Shown here in pieces: positions 8,823 through 17,959 of a stretch of 64,000 bases of DNA. The stretch is from Roseobacter sinensis (GTDB lineage: Bacteria > Pseudomonadota > Alphaproteobacteria > Rhodobacterales > Rhodobacteraceae), in NCBI RefSeq assembly GCF_025755255.1, contig NZ_JALIEB010000001.1, positions 496,001-560,000 of the forward strand, in the 5' to 3' direction. Below the pieces are notes generated by a model. The model did no database searches. It was not told where the DNA came from and was given only the letters and a program-made list of their open reading frames with translations. The translations under genes were made by a program, and so were the position numbers. Position 1 is the first letter of the stretch, and the number at the start of each line of letters is the position of its first letter.

Positions 8823-9584
8823 ATGTCGGGGCAACGGCTTGAAGGTAAGCGCGCGCTGGTGACGGCGGCCGGTCAGGGTATTGGCCGCGCGAGTGCTTTG
8901 GCGATGGCGGCAGAGGGGGCGGAGGTCTTCGCGACGGACATCAACATGGAGGCGCTTTCCACGATTCGGGAGGCGAATCACGAAAATATCGAAATTTTCG
9001 AACTTGATGTGCGTAGTGATGAGAGTGTATCTGCCGGGATTTCGCGCGCCCAGCCGGACGTTTTGTTCAACTGCGCGGGCTTCGTTCACCACGGGACTGT
9101 GCTCGATGCCACGGACGACGACTGGGACTTCGCCTTCGATCTCAACGTGCGCTCGATGCTGCGGACGATCCGCGCGGCGCTGCCGGGGATGCTGGAGCGC
9201 GGGGGCGGGTCGATCATCAACATGTCGTCGGCGTGTTCTTCGGTGATTGGTGCGCCGAACCGCTTTATCTATGGCACGACGAAGGCGGCGGTGATCGGGC
9301 TGACGAAATCGGTGGCTGTGGATTACGTGGCCAAGGGCATCCGCTGCAACGCGATCTGCCCCGGCACGGTGGAGAGCCCGAGCTGGCATGATCGGGTCGA
9401 TGCGCTGGGTGAGCAGCTTGGCAGCAAGGACAAGGCGATGGAACAGTTCGTTGCCCGCCAGCCAATGGGGCGCGTGGCCACGGCGGAGGAAATCGCGGCC
9501 CTTGTGGTATACCTCGCCAGCGACGAGAGCGCATTCACAACGGGGCACCCCCATATCATTGACGGAGGCTGGTCGGGGCAATGA
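8823..9584 (+). CDS. Short-chain dehydrogenase (2-keto-3-deoxy-L-fuconate dehydrogenase-like)
   Basis: A 253-residue classical [17 protein letters not shown] is the NAD-binding loop, SSACSS the catalytic serine region, and YGTTKAAV the Tyr-x-x-x-Lys pair. The C-terminus [13 protein letters not shown] is typical. Sequence and context match dehydrogenases that oxidise 2-keto-3-deoxy-fuconate or -rhamnonate to the 2,4-diketo acid, which the FAH-type hydrolase downstream would cleave. Start 8823 follows GGGGGAGAG. Upstream in-frame codons add an unlikely extension. First gene of the plus-strand catabolic operon, overlapping the next by four bases. An AT-rich 22-base stretch at 8981-9002 inside the gene resembles the GntR/dctP control region. 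Confidence 0.88.
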   Translation: MSGQRLEGKRALVTAAGQGIGRASALAMAAEGAEVFATDINMEALSTIREANHENIEIFELDVRSDESVSAGISRAQPDVLFNCAGFVHHGTVLDATDDDWDFAFDLNVRSMLRTIRAALPGMLERGGGSIINMSSACSSVIGAPNRFIYGTTKAAVIGLTKSVAVDYVAKGIRCNAICPGTVESPSWHDRVDALGEQLGSKDKAMEQFVARQPMGRVATAEEIAALVVYLASDESAFTTGHPHIIDGGWSGQ

Positions 9585-11392
9585 CAGAGTCTGGGACAAA
9601 GAAAATCGGCATCGAAGACCTGCGGTCGCGTAAGTGGTTCATGAACCCGGACAACCCGGAGATGACGGCGCTCTATCTGGAGCGGTATCTCAATTACGGG
9701 CTGACGCGTCAGGAGCTACAGGCGGGCAAGCCGATCATCGGGATTGCGCAGACTGGCAGTGACCTCAGCCCGTGCAACCGACACCATCTGGAGCTTGCGA
9801 AGCGGGTGCGCGACGGGATCATCGCCGCCGGGGGGACCTGCATCGAGGTGCCGGTGCATCCGATCCAGGAGACGGGCAAGCGGCCCACCGCAATGCTGGA
9901 CCGGAACCTGGCGTATCTGTCCCTGGTCGAGACGCTTTATGGCTATCCGCTCGACGGCGTGGTGCTGACCATCGGCTGCGACAAGACCACGCCCGCGCTG
10001 TTGATGGCCGCCGCAACCGTGAACATTCCGGCGATTGCGCTGAGCGTGGGGCCGATGCTGAACGGTTGGTTCCGGGGCGAGCGGACGGGCTCGGGCACAA
10101 TCGTCTGGAAGGCGCGCGAGATGCACGCGGCAGGCGAGATCGACGATGAAGGCTTCATGGAGCTTGTGGCGTCCTCGGCGCCGTCGGTTGGCTATTGCAA
10201 CACAATGGGGACGGCCACGACGATGAATTCGTTGGCCGAGGCGCTGGGCATGCAGCTGCCGGGCTCTGCGGCGATCCCCGCGCCCTATCGCGAACGCGGG
10301 CAGATCAGCTATGAGACCGGCCGGCGGATCGTCGAGATGGTCTGGGAGGACCTGCGCCCCTCCGACATCATGACGCGCGAGGCCTTCGAGAATGCCATCG
10401 TGATCAACTCGGCGATTGGGGGATCAACCAATGCGCCGATCCATCTGAACGGGATTGCGCGGCATCTGGGTGTGCCGCTCGAAAACAACGATTGGCAGAG
10501 CATCGGGCATCACGTCCCGCTGCTGGTGAACCTGCAGCCGGCGGGCGAGTATCTGGGTGAGGACTACTGCCACGCGGGCGGGGTGCCTGCGGTGGTGGGT
10601 GAGCTGATCGCGGGCGGGCTCTTGCCGCATCCGGAGGTGATCACTGCCAATGGCAAGACCATGTTCGAGAACTGTGGAGATCTGCGCAGCGCGGATACCA
10701 AGGTGATCAAGCCGGTCACGGAGCCGCTGAAGGAGAAGGCGGGGTTCATCAACCTCACCGGTAACCTCTTTGACAGCGCGATCATGAAGACGAGCGTGAT
10801 CAGCAAGACGTTCCGCGCCAAGTATCTGTCGAACCCGGATGATCCCAATGCCTTTGAGGGTCGCGCGGTGGTGTTCGACGGGCCGGAGGACTTCCACCAC
10901 CGGATCGACGACCCGAGCGAGAACATCGACGAGGACTGCATCCTCTTCATGCGCGGCGCAGGGCCCAAGGGCTACCCGGGCGGCGCGGAGGTCGTGAACA
11001 TGCGGCCCCCTTCATACCTCTTGAAGAAGGGCGTCGAAGCGCTGCCCTGTGTGGGGGACGGACGACAGTCCGGCACCTCCGGTAGCCCTTCGATCCTGAA
11101 TGCCTCGCCCGAGGCGGCGGCGGGCGGGGGGCTTGCGTTGCTCAAGAACGGGGACCGGGTGCGCATCGATCTGAATGACTGCACCGCCAATATGCTTGTC
11201 TCGCTCGAGGAGTTGGCCGAGCGCGCGCGGCTCTTCGAGGCGAATGGCGGCTATGACGCGCCCGAGAGCCAGTCGCCCTGGCAGCAGTACTTCCGCGAGA
11301 AGGTGGGCCGCTTCGACCAGGGGATGATCCTGGAGGATGCGGACAGATATCAGGATATCTCCCGTCGCTTCATGCCGCGCGACAATCACTGA
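9581..11392 (+). CDS. IlvD/Edd-family sugar-acid dehydratase (arabinonate/xylonate type)
   Basis: A 603-residue iron-sulfur dehydratase. Cysteines in [19 protein letters not shown] and [12 protein letters not shown] fit the cluster ligands. [13 protein letters not shown] and [14 protein letters not shown] are family signatures. The length and the sequence near the cluster resemble L-arabinonate, D-xylonate and related aldonate dehydratases rather than the biosynthetic dihydroxyacid dehydratase. It would turn an aldonic acid into the 2-keto-3-deoxy acid used by the SDR just upstream, with whose stop it overlaps (ATGA). Confidence 0.92.
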   Translation: MTESGTKKIGIEDLRSRKWFMNPDNPEMTALYLERYLNYGLTRQELQAGKPIIGIAQTGSDLSPCNRHHLELAKRVRDGIIAAGGTCIEVPVHPIQETGKRPTAMLDRNLAYLSLVETLYGYPLDGVVLTIGCDKTTPALLMAAATVNIPAIALSVGPMLNGWFRGERTGSGTIVWKAREMHAAGEIDDEGFMELVASSAPSVGYCNTMGTATTMNSLAEALGMQLPGSAAIPAPYRERGQISYETGRRIVEMVWEDLRPSDIMTREAFENAIVINSAIGGSTNAPIHLNGIARHLGVPLENNDWQSIGHHVPLLVNLQPAGEYLGEDYCHAGGVPAVVGELIAGGLLPHPEVITANGKTMFENCGDLRSADTKVIKPVTEPLKEKAGFINLTGNLFDSAIMKTSVISKTFRAKYLSNPDDPNAFEGRAVVFDGPEDFHHRIDDPSENIDEDCILFMRGAGPKGYPGGAEVVNMRPPSYLLKKGVEALPCVGDGRQSGTSGSPSILNASPEAAAGGGLALLKNGDRVRIDLNDCTANMLVSLEELAERARLFEANGGYDAPESQSPWQQYFREKVGRFDQGMILEDADRYQDISRRFMPRDNH

Positions 11393-11468
11393 GCGCATGC
11401 CGCAGGACACCACGAGGCGCGGTGGCCTGAAGCCCACCGTACCCGCAAACTGAGAAGGACCAAGAGAC

Positions 11469-12317
11469 GTGAAACTTGTGCGATATGGGGAGAGGGGCGC
11501 CGAGAAGCCCGGAATGCTGGATGGCGACGGGGCATTGCGCGATCTGTCGGCGCATGTGGCGGATATCACGGGCGATGTGCTGTCGGATGCCGCGCTCGAC
11601 AAGCTGCGCGCGCTCGATCCGGCGAGCTTGCCTCTGGTTGATGGCGCGCCACGGATTGGCGCCTGCGTCGGCAACATCGGCAAGTTCCTCTGCATAGGGC
11701 TCAACTATTCAGACCATGCCGCTGAGACGGGTGCGGCAATCCCAGAGCATCCCATCCTCTTCTTCAAGGCCAACTCTGCCGTCGTGGGGCCGAATGACGA
11801 TGTGAGCATGCCACGGGGCTCGACCCATACCGATTGGGAGGTCGAGCTTGGTGTGGTGATCGGCACCACGGCGAAATACGTGAGCAAGGAAAGCGCGCTC
11901 GACCATGTGGCGGGGTATTGCGTTGTGAATGACGTGAGCGAGCGGCATTTCCAGACGCAGCTGACCGGGCAGTGGACCAAGGGCAAATCCTGCGACACCT
12001 TCGGGCCGACCGGGCCCTGGCTGGTGACACGTGACGAGGTGCCGGACCCGCAGAGCCTCGCCATGAGCCTCGATGTGAACGGCAAGCGGATGCAGACGGG
12101 GAACACTGCGACGATGATCTTCACGGTGGCGGAGATCATCGAGCATCTCTCCTCGCTGATGACGCTGCACCCAGGCGATGTGATCACGACCGGAACGCCT
12201 CCGGGCGTGGGCATGGGGATCAAGCCGGAGCCGGTGTATCTGAAGAAAGGCGATGTGATGGAGTTGACCATCGAAGGGCTGGGCCACCAGCGACAGACCG
12301 TGACGGAGGACGCATAG
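11469..12317 (+). CDS. Fumarylacetoacetate hydrolase-family protein (diketo-deoxy sugar-acid hydrolase)
   Basis: A 282-residue FAH-fold protein. Metal ligands lie in DWEVELGVVIG, and TTGTPPGVGMG is the conserved loop of the family. In the fuconate/rhamnonate pathway, related enzymes split 2,4-diketo-3-deoxy acids to pyruvate and a hydroxy acid, which fits the preceding dehydrogenase and dehydratase. The GTG start at 11469 is preceded by GAGAAGGACC, and the next gene begins directly after the TAG stop. Ureidoglycolate-lyase-type annotation would be a less fitting alternative here. Confidence 0.88.
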   Translation: MKLVRYGERGAEKPGMLDGDGALRDLSAHVADITGDVLSDAALDKLRALDPASLPLVDGAPRIGACVGNIGKFLCIGLNYSDHAAETGAAIPEHPILFFKANSAVVGPNDDVSMPRGSTHTDWEVELGVVIGTTAKYVSKESALDHVAGYCVVNDVSERHFQTQLTGQWTKGKSCDTFGPTGPWLVTRDEVPDPQSLAMSLDVNGKRMQTGNTATMIFTVAEIIEHLSSLMTLHPGDVITTGTPPGVGMGIKPEPVYLKKGDVMELTIEGLGHQRQTVTEDA

Positions 12318-13268
12318 ATGGCGGAGTTGTTTCTGATCGGTGGCGCAACCGACGTCATGCTGGAGCGGCTGGAGGCGGCCTTTGCGGTGCACAAAGCCAG
12401 TGAGATGGATGACCCGCAGGCCTGGCTCGCCGAGAACGGCGGTCGCATCACCCATGTGGCGACCAATGGCCATGACGGGGTGACGCCGGAGTACATGGCG
12501 GCGATGCCGAACCTGAAGGCGATCAGCTGCTACGGCGTAGGCTATGACGCCATCGATGTACAGGCGGCCAAGGCCAAGGGTGTCGTGGTAACGCACACGC
12601 CGAATGTGCTGAACGCCGAGGTGGCGACGACAGCGGTGCTGCTGATGCTGGCCTGTTATCGCGAGCTCTTGCGCGACGATGCCTATGTGCGCTCGGGCCG
12701 CTGGGAGGCGGAGGGCAATTCAGCACTGACGCGTTCGGCGGACAATCAGACCGTGGGTATTCTGGGGCTGGGGCGGATCGGGCAAGCGATTGCGGACAAG
12801 CTCGCGCCCTGGGGGACAACGATAGTCTATCATTCGCGCAGTGCGAAGGACGTGCCGTACAAGTATTATGGCGATCTGACCGAGATGGCGAAGGACGTCG
12901 ATACGCTGATCTGCATCACCCCGGGCGGGCCCTCGACCAACAAGATCGTGAACGCCGAGGTGATGAATGCGCTGGGGCCGCAAGGCACGCTGATCAACGT
13001 CAGCCGCGGCTCGGTTGTCGATGAGGCGGCGATGATCGCAGCGCTGCAAGAGGGGCGGCTTGGCTGGGCCGGTCTCGATGTCTTCGAGGCAGAGCCGCAT
13101 GTGCCGGAGGCGCTGCGCAAGCTCGACAATGTGGTGCTGCTGCCACATGTGGGTTCGGCCACCCATGAGACGCGGGCGGCCATGGGGGCGCTGACGGTGG
13201 ACAACCTGCTGCAGCACCTGAAGGATGGCACGGTGATCTCGGCGGTGCCGGAATGCGCGGATATGTAA
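12318..13268 (+). CDS. D-2-hydroxyacid dehydrogenase
   Basis: A 316-residue NAD-dependent D-isomer-specific 2-hydroxyacid dehydrogenase. GLGRIGQAI is the dinucleotide loop. [13 protein letters not shown] and LLPHVGSAT carry the catalytic arginine, glutamate and histidine. Its start abuts the stop of the FAH-type gene with no gap, so it is tightly coupled. In this locus it could interconvert the hydroxy acid released by the hydrolase, such as lactate or glycolate, with its keto acid, or act on hydroxypyruvate. The direction is inferred only. Confidence 0.9.
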   Translation: MAELFLIGGATDVMLERLEAAFAVHKASEMDDPQAWLAENGGRITHVATNGHDGVTPEYMAAMPNLKAISCYGVGYDAIDVQAAKAKGVVVTHTPNVLNAEVATTAVLLMLACYRELLRDDAYVRSGRWEAEGNSALTRSADNQTVGILGLGRIGQAIADKLAPWGTTIVYHSRSAKDVPYKYYGDLTEMAKDVDTLICITPGGPSTNKIVNAEVMNALGPQGTLINVSRGSVVDEAAMIAALQEGRLGWAGLDVFEAEPHVPEALRKLDNVVLLPHVGSATHETRAAMGALTVDNLLQHLKDGTVISAVPECADM

Positions 13269-13272
13269 GCCA

Positions 13273-14367
13273 GTGACCCGGATCGCCTCGGTCAAAGCGC
13301 GGCTCTTCAACGTGCCGCTCGATGAGGTGCTGGTGGACGCCAAGCATGGGTCTCACAGCCACTTTCACCTCATTACGGCGACCGTGACACTGGAGGATGG
13401 GCGCGAGGGGACCGGGTACACCTACAACGGCGGGCGCGGCGGTCATGCAACCGCCGCGATGATCACCCACGATCTGGCGCCGTTCCTCGTGGGGCGTGAC
13501 GCCGAGGATGTCGAAGCGCTCTACGAGGCGATGCAGTGGCATATGCACTACGTGGGGCGCGGCGGCATCCTGAGTTTTGCGATCTCGGCGGTGGATATCG
13601 CGCTCTGGGATCTGCGCGGGCAGGCCTCGGGGCAACCGCTGTGGCAGATGGTGGGAGGAGCTGCCAAAACCTGCAAGGCCTATGGGGGCGGGATCGATCT
13701 GGCCTATCCGCTGCCGAAGCTGCTTGCCCATGTGCAGAGCTACCTCGATGCCGGGTTGAATGGGGTGAAGATCAAGATCGGCCAGCCGACGGAGGCCGAG
13801 GATGTGGAACGCATCCGTGCTGTGCGCCAGCAGATCGGGCCGGAGGCGGCTTTCATGATCGACGCGAACTACTCGATGAGCGTGCCGCAAGCCATTTCGC
13901 TGGCCAATGCGGTGAAAGACCAGAACATCCTCTGGTTCGAGGAGCCGATTATCCCGGACGACTACGCTGGCTACGCCGAGATTGCGCGTGCGACCGGCAT
14001 GGCTGTGGCGCAGGGCGAAAACCTTCACACGATTCATGAGTTCGAGATGGCGCTGGCGCAGGGCGATCTGGGGTTCATCCAGCCCGATGCGTCGAATTGC
14101 GGCGGCATCACCGGCTGGCGACAGGCCTCCGACCTGGCAGAACAGGCGGGCGTCCCGGTTTGCAGCCACGGAATGCAGGAGCTGCACGTGAGCCTCGTCT
14201 CCGCGCAAAAGCATGCAGGCTGGATCGAAGTACACAGCTTCCCGATTGACCGCTATACAACCCGCCCATTGGTCATCGAGGGCCACCGGGCGGTGGCGCC
14301 CGATGCCCCTGGTGTGGGGGTCATCTTCGACTGGCTGCGGCTGGAGCCCTTCGAGGTGTTGTTGTAG
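13273..14367 (+). CDS. Mandelate racemase/enolase-superfamily sugar-acid dehydratase
   Basis: A 364-residue enolase-superfamily protein of the mandelate racemase subgroup. The N-terminal capping domain is followed by a TIM barrel with VKIKIG (Lys-x-Lys base), DANYS and EEP and GEN (three metal ligands), and CSHGMQELH (catalytic histidine). These residues fit abstraction of the alpha proton of a sugar acid and loss of water. GTG start at 13273, four bases after the previous stop. The product specificity (galactarate, talarate, fuconate and others) cannot be read. Last gene of the operon. Confidence 0.9.
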   Translation: MTRIASVKARLFNVPLDEVLVDAKHGSHSHFHLITATVTLEDGREGTGYTYNGGRGGHATAAMITHDLAPFLVGRDAEDVEALYEAMQWHMHYVGRGGILSFAISAVDIALWDLRGQASGQPLWQMVGGAAKTCKAYGGGIDLAYPLPKLLAHVQSYLDAGLNGVKIKIGQPTEAEDVERIRAVRQQIGPEAAFMIDANYSMSVPQAISLANAVKDQNILWFEEPIIPDDYAGYAEIARATGMAVAQGENLHTIHEFEMALAQGDLGFIQPDASNCGGITGWRQASDLAEQAGVPVCSHGMQELHVSLVSAQKHAGWIEVHSFPIDRYTTRPLVIEGHRAVAPDAPGVGVIFDWLRLEPFEVLL

Positions 14368-14392
14368 GGGCGCCTGGCACGAAGACACTGCC

Positions 14393-14414
14393 CTTCACCC
14401 GTCGAAAAATACTC
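14393..14414 (-). repeat. Dispersed 22-nt intergenic repeat, copy B
   Basis: Minus-strand copy of the repeat (GAGTATTTTTCG then ACGGGTGAAG), lying between the convergent ends of the enolase-superfamily gene and chrR. The orientation would place its T-rich part downstream of chrR. Confidence 0.8.
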
Positions 14415-14443
14415 AATTCCGACCGTGCGCCAAGCTCCGGCGC

Positions 14444-15112
14444 TCAGATCCGCAGGAACCGCTGTGCGATCTTCGGGATCAGCCGGTCGAATTGCAGCGG
14501 CGCATCGGCAACGGCAAGACAGATGCAATCCTCATGGATGTCGGCGACGGGCGTGTGGTGCATGTCGCTGTCGGCAATTTCCACATCGCCCCGGGCGAAG
14601 TAATCATCCTCGTCCTGAAACGCCCCTTGCAGCACCATGGTGATCTCCGTTCCATGATGGCCGTGATCGGGCATGGCGGTGCCTGCGGGGATGAAGAGAA
14701 GCCGTGCGGAGGCGTCCTTTGAGGTCGGCAGGATCGCCTGTTTCACACCCATTCCCACGGGCGTCCAGCGGATCGCGTCCAGATCGCCGCCGACATAGTC
14801 ACGCAGCGGCTGTGGCAGCACCGAGCAGGTCATCGGCGCGGGCTGCGGTTTCTCGACCGGCCCGCCGGCGATGAGCGCAAGCGTGGCCTCGAAACTCTCC
14901 GGGCGCAGCGAAGCGATATCAACGCCGTCGATGGACTCGAGCACTTCGCCGCCCAGCGCGTCGAAGCTCTCCGCCTGCGCGCGGCAGGTGTCGCACAGCG
15001 ACAGGTGCGAGGCGACCATGAGGCTGAAGGCCTCCGGCAGCGCCCCTGCCGCATAGGCCATCAGGATGCTGTCATTCAGGTGATGTTTGATCTCGTTACG
15101 CATGGCATTCAC
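14444..15112 (-). CDS. chrR: Anti-sigma factor ChrR
   Basis: A 222-residue zinc-binding anti-sigma factor. The N-terminal domain has the His-x3-Cys-x2-Cys zinc motif (HLSLCDTC) that holds the sigma factor, and the C-terminal half is a cupin (GHHGTEITMVLQGAF and later DMHH, with a histidine/glutamate metal set) needed to respond to singlet oxygen in the Rhodobacter sphaeroides protein. It overlaps rpoE by four bases, as in the known pair, which gives matched amounts of sigma and inhibitor. A copy of the dispersed repeat lies just downstream. Confidence 0.93.
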   Translation of the reverse strand: MNAMRNEIKHHLNDSILMAYAAGALPEAFSLMVASHLSLCDTCRAQAESFDALGGEVLESIDGVDIASLRPESFEATLALIAGGPVEKPQPAPMTCSVLPQPLRDYVGGDLDAIRWTPVGMGVKQAILPTSKDASARLLFIPAGTAMPDHGHHGTEITMVLQGAFQDEDDYFARGDVEIADSDMHHTPVADIHEDCICLAVADAPLQFDRLIPKIAQRFLRI

Positions 15113-15660
15113 TTCATTGCATGGCGCAAGCGGTCCAGCGCCAGTCTTATTCGCGATTTGATCGTGCCCAGAGGCAGACCGGTTTCTGCGGCGATTTCGC
15201 TGTGGGTCAGATCCCCGAAATACGCCTTTTCAATCAGCTCTCGCTGCGCGTCCGGCAGATTGGCCAGTGCAGCACCCAGAGCTTCGGTTTCCTGTTGCAG
15301 GGTCAGGACGTCTGCCTGATCCGGTTCTTCTTCCGGACCCCATGTGAGGTCCTCTGGTTCTGGCCTGCGCTGGCGGCGCAGGAGGTCGATCTTGCGGTTC
15401 CGCGCGATCGTGAAAATCCACGTCGCGACGGAAGCGCGGGCGGGGTCGAACTGATGCGCCTTGTTCCAGAGCGCTGCCATCACATCCTGCGAGCATTCCT
15501 CGGCCAAGGATGCATCGGCCCCGGATTTCATCAAAAATCCCTTCACCCTCGGGGCGAAGTGATCGAAGAGTTCGGCAAACGCCTGCGTATCCTTGTGATC
15601 GCGGATACGTGCGACATGCTCCACCCAAAGCATTCGTGTTGATCCGGTCTTACCGTTCAC
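15109..15660 (-). CDS. rpoE: ECF sigma factor RpoE (ECF11 type)
   Basis: Extracytoplasmic-function sigma factor of about 183 residues paired with ChrR. Region 2 includes AEECSQDVMAALWNK and VATWIFTIARNRKIDLLRR. Region 4 includes LPDAQRELIEKAYFG and GTIKSRIRLALDRLR. The GTG at 15660 is chosen because it gives the length usual for this group. The frame stays open upstream to 15855, so a later ATG at the MLWVEH residues or an earlier start is possible. In R. sphaeroides this sigma is freed from ChrR by singlet oxygen and drives genes including the five-gene set divergent here. Confidence 0.9.
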   Translation of the reverse strand: MNGKTGSTRMLWVEHVARIRDHKDTQAFAELFDHFAPRVKGFLMKSGADASLAEECSQDVMAALWNKAHQFDPARASVATWIFTIARNRKIDLLRRQRRPEPEDLTWGPEEEPDQADVLTLQQETEALGAALANLPDAQRELIEKAYFGDLTHSEIAAETGLPLGTIKSRIRLALDRLRHAMK

Positions 15661-15757
15661 GTGTTTCCGTCCAGTCTTCCTCGTCAACAAGGGGCCTGTC
15701 ACCGCTTGGGGAACAGACTCGGTTTTCACATGGCTATCAAGACCCACCAACATGCTC

Positions 15758-15787
15758 AGGATACGCCGCCGGTGCAAAACTGGATCA
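15758..15787 (-). promoter_or_regulatory. Candidate RpoE-dependent promoter of rpoE-chrR
   Basis: On the minus strand TGATCC (15787-15782) is followed after exactly 18 bases by TATCCT (15763-15758). TGATCC with an 18-base gap is the -35 pattern I associate with the R. sphaeroides RpoE promoters, though the -10 there is usually closer to TAAGA. It would give a leader of about 90 bases before the GTG start. A matching plus-strand element for the divergent operon was not found. The nearest is TGGATC followed by TAAGAC at 21 bases. Confidence 0.5.
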
Positions 15788-15875
15788 AAAAAACTTTGCT
15801 TTTCCAGTAAGACATCCATTTTGCAGAGCACACCGTATAAAACGCATACCAACAAAAAGACCGGACGGCCCCTCT

Positions 15876-17204
15876 ATGCCCTTTGACGCCCTGACCACAG
15901 GTACCTTCACGCCCTCCCGCACGCCCAGAAAAACGCAAAAGATCGCCGTGATCGGTGGCGGAATTTCCGGCATGGGCGCTGCCTTCATGCTGAGCAAGGA
16001 CTACAGGGTGACCTTGTTCGAGGCAGAGCCGCGGCTGGGGGGGCACGCACGCACCGTGATGGCGGGACAGAAAGGCGACCAGCCAGTCGATACCGGCTTC
16101 ATCGTCTTCAATCACGCGAACTACCCGTATATGTCCGCCCTCTTCCGGCAGCTCGATGTGCCGATCACCAAGTCGAACATGAGTTTCGGCGCCTCGATCG
16201 ACGGCGGGCGGCTGGAATATGCGCTCACGTCGCTCGATGCGCTGTTTGCGCAGCGCCGCAACGCGATGAGCCCGAGGTTCCTCGGGATGGTGCGGGATAT
16301 CATGAAGTTCAACAGGCGCGCAGTGCGGGTGGCAGAGGACCGTTCGCTCAGCCTCGGTGACTTCCTCAAGGTGCTCGGCACCGGTGATGCCTTCCGCGAT
16401 CACTACCTTTTACCGCTAACAGGGGCCATCTGGTCAACGCCGGTCGAGAAGATCATGGAGTTTCCGGCCCATGCCATGGTGCAATTCTTCAAGAACCATG
16501 CGCTTCTGGGCGTCTATGGCCAGCACCAGTGGTACACGGTTCAGGGCGGCTCGACCCAATACGTCAGCCGGCTCGAGGCGGCGCTGCGGAACCAGGGCAC
16601 CGACATCCGCCTTGGCGCAGCCGTCCAGGCGGTCATCCGTGGACCCGGCAAGGTGGTGCTGCGGACCTGGGGTGGCGAGCCCGAGGTCTTCGATCATGTG
16701 GTCTTCGCCACGCACTCCGACGACAGCCTGCGGTTGCTGGGTGACCCGTCGCCTGAAGAGAGCCGCGCGCTTGGCGCCATCGGCTACCAGCCCAACGACA
16801 TCGTGCTGCACGCGGACACGCGGATGATGCCGAAGGCGCGCAAGACCTGGGCCAGTTGGGTCTACACCGAGGACAATAATGCCCATTCGGACCGCATCGA
16901 CCTCACCTATTGGATGAACTCGCTGCAGCCCATTCCGATGGATGATCCGCATTTCGTGACTCTCAACACCAAGCGGACGATCCGCGAGGAATTGATTTAC
17001 GACCAGGTGACACTGCGCCATCCGGTCTACGACCTGGCGGCCCTCGATGCGCAGAAGGACGTGGCCGCCCTCAACGGCACGCGGAACACATGGTACTGCG
17101 GCGCCTGGATGAAGAACGGCTTTCACGAAGACGGGCTGTCGAGCGCCGTGGATGTAGTGCGCAGCTTGCGCGCCGTGGAAGAGGACCGGGTGGCCGCCGA
17201 ATGA
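15876..17204 (+). CDS. FAD-dependent amine oxidase-type protein (RpoE-regulon family)
   Basis: A 442-residue flavoprotein. The N-terminal IAVIGGGISGMGAAFML is the FAD-binding loop, followed by FEAEPRLGGHART. The fold is that of NAD(P)-binding/amine oxidase-type proteins next to DUF1365 genes. In R. sphaeroides the equivalent first gene of this operon belongs to the singlet-oxygen regulon and is linked to modification of unsaturated fatty acids. That role here is by analogy. Start 15876 gives a short tail before the flavin loop. Upstream in-frame codons run into the rpoE promoter region. It overlaps the DUF1365 gene (ATGA). Confidence 0.85.
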   Translation: MPFDALTTGTFTPSRTPRKTQKIAVIGGGISGMGAAFMLSKDYRVTLFEAEPRLGGHARTVMAGQKGDQPVDTGFIVFNHANYPYMSALFRQLDVPITKSNMSFGASIDGGRLEYALTSLDALFAQRRNAMSPRFLGMVRDIMKFNRRAVRVAEDRSLSLGDFLKVLGTGDAFRDHYLLPLTGAIWSTPVEKIMEFPAHAMVQFFKNHALLGVYGQHQWYTVQGGSTQYVSRLEAALRNQGTDIRLGAAVQAVIRGPGKVVLRTWGGEPEVFDHVVFATHSDDSLRLLGDPSPEESRALGAIGYQPNDIVLHADTRMMPKARKTWASWVYTEDNNAHSDRIDLTYWMNSLQPIPMDDPHFVTLNTKRTIREELIYDQVTLRHPVYDLAALDAQKDVAALNGTRNTWYCGAWMKNGFHEDGLSSAVDVVRSLRAVEEDRVAAE

Positions 17205-17959
17205 CAACCAGTGTCGATCATATCGCGGGCCAGACCTTTCATGGCCGCAAGGGATCGGTAGAGAACGCCTTTCGCTATTCGGTGGATTACATCCTGCTGG
17301 ATGCGGAGGCCGAAGTGCGGGGCCCGCGGCTCTTTGCGCGCAATGGCGCGGCGCTGACCTCGCTGCACGACGTCGACCATGGCGGGCCGCCCAAGGCAGG
17401 GCGCGGGGCGCCCTGGGTGCGCGAGGTGCTGGAACAGCATCAGATCACCGGCGTGGCGCAGATCGAGCTCCTCGCCCAGCCGCGGATGCTGGGCCATGTG
17501 TTCAACCCCGTCAGCTTCTGGCTTTGCCGTCGCGCGGATGGCGCGCTGATCACGGTGATTGCCGAGGTCAGCAACACCTTCGGGGACCGGCACAGCTATC
17601 TCTGTCATCATCCCGACCTGCGGCCGATTGAGCCATCCGACACGCTGACAGCCACGAAGATCTTCCATGTCTCGCCATTTCAGCCGGTGGAGGGCGGGTA
17701 CAAGTTTCGCTTCGACATTTCGGCGGCGCGCATCGGCATCTGGATCGACTATGCGCGCGGGGATGGCGGGCTGATCGCCACGCTGACCGGCAAACGACGT
17801 CCCTTGACGAACCGGGCGATCCTGGGCTCGGCGCTCAAGCGGCCTCTGGGCGCGCGGCGGGTGTTGGGGCTCATCCACTGGCAGGCGCTGAAGCTGTGGT
17901 GGAAAGGCGCGCGTTATCGGGTGCGCCCACTGCCGCCGAAGAAGGAGGTGTCGCGGTGA
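17201..17959 (+). CDS. DUF1365 protein
   Basis: A 252-residue member of DUF1365, a family almost always beside the amine oxidase-type flavoprotein upstream. Conserved-looking stretches are LLAQPRMLGHVFNPVSFW and FHVSPFQPVEGGYKFRF. The biochemical activity is unsettled. Its genetic partnership and the R. sphaeroides regulon suggest a role in fatty-acid or membrane-lipid change after photo-oxidative stress. ATG at 17201 lies inside the stop of the preceding gene, and its own stop overlaps the GTG of the transporter gene, so the first three genes are coupled. Confidence 0.88.
   Translation: MTTSVDHIAGQTFHGRKGSVENAFRYSVDYILLDAEAEVRGPRLFARNGAALTSLHDVDHGGPPKAGRGAPWVREVLEQHQITGVAQIELLAQPRMLGHVFNPVSFWLCRRADGALITVIAEVSNTFGDRHSYLCHHPDLRPIEPSDTLTATKIFHVSPFQPVEGGYKFRFDISAARIGIWIDYARGDGGLIATLTGKRRPLTNRAILGSALKRPLGARRVLGLIHWQALKLWWKGARYRVRPLPPKKEVSR

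Noticed and set aside
13000-14388. Minus-strand open frame of 462 codons opposite the enolase-superfamily gene
   Set aside because: Shadow. The plus-strand gene has all catalytic residues.
15782-15813. Plus-strand RpoE promoter for the amine oxidase operon
   Set aside because: TGGATC with TAAGAC at 21 bases has the wrong gap and a mismatched -35, so I did not list it as a feature.
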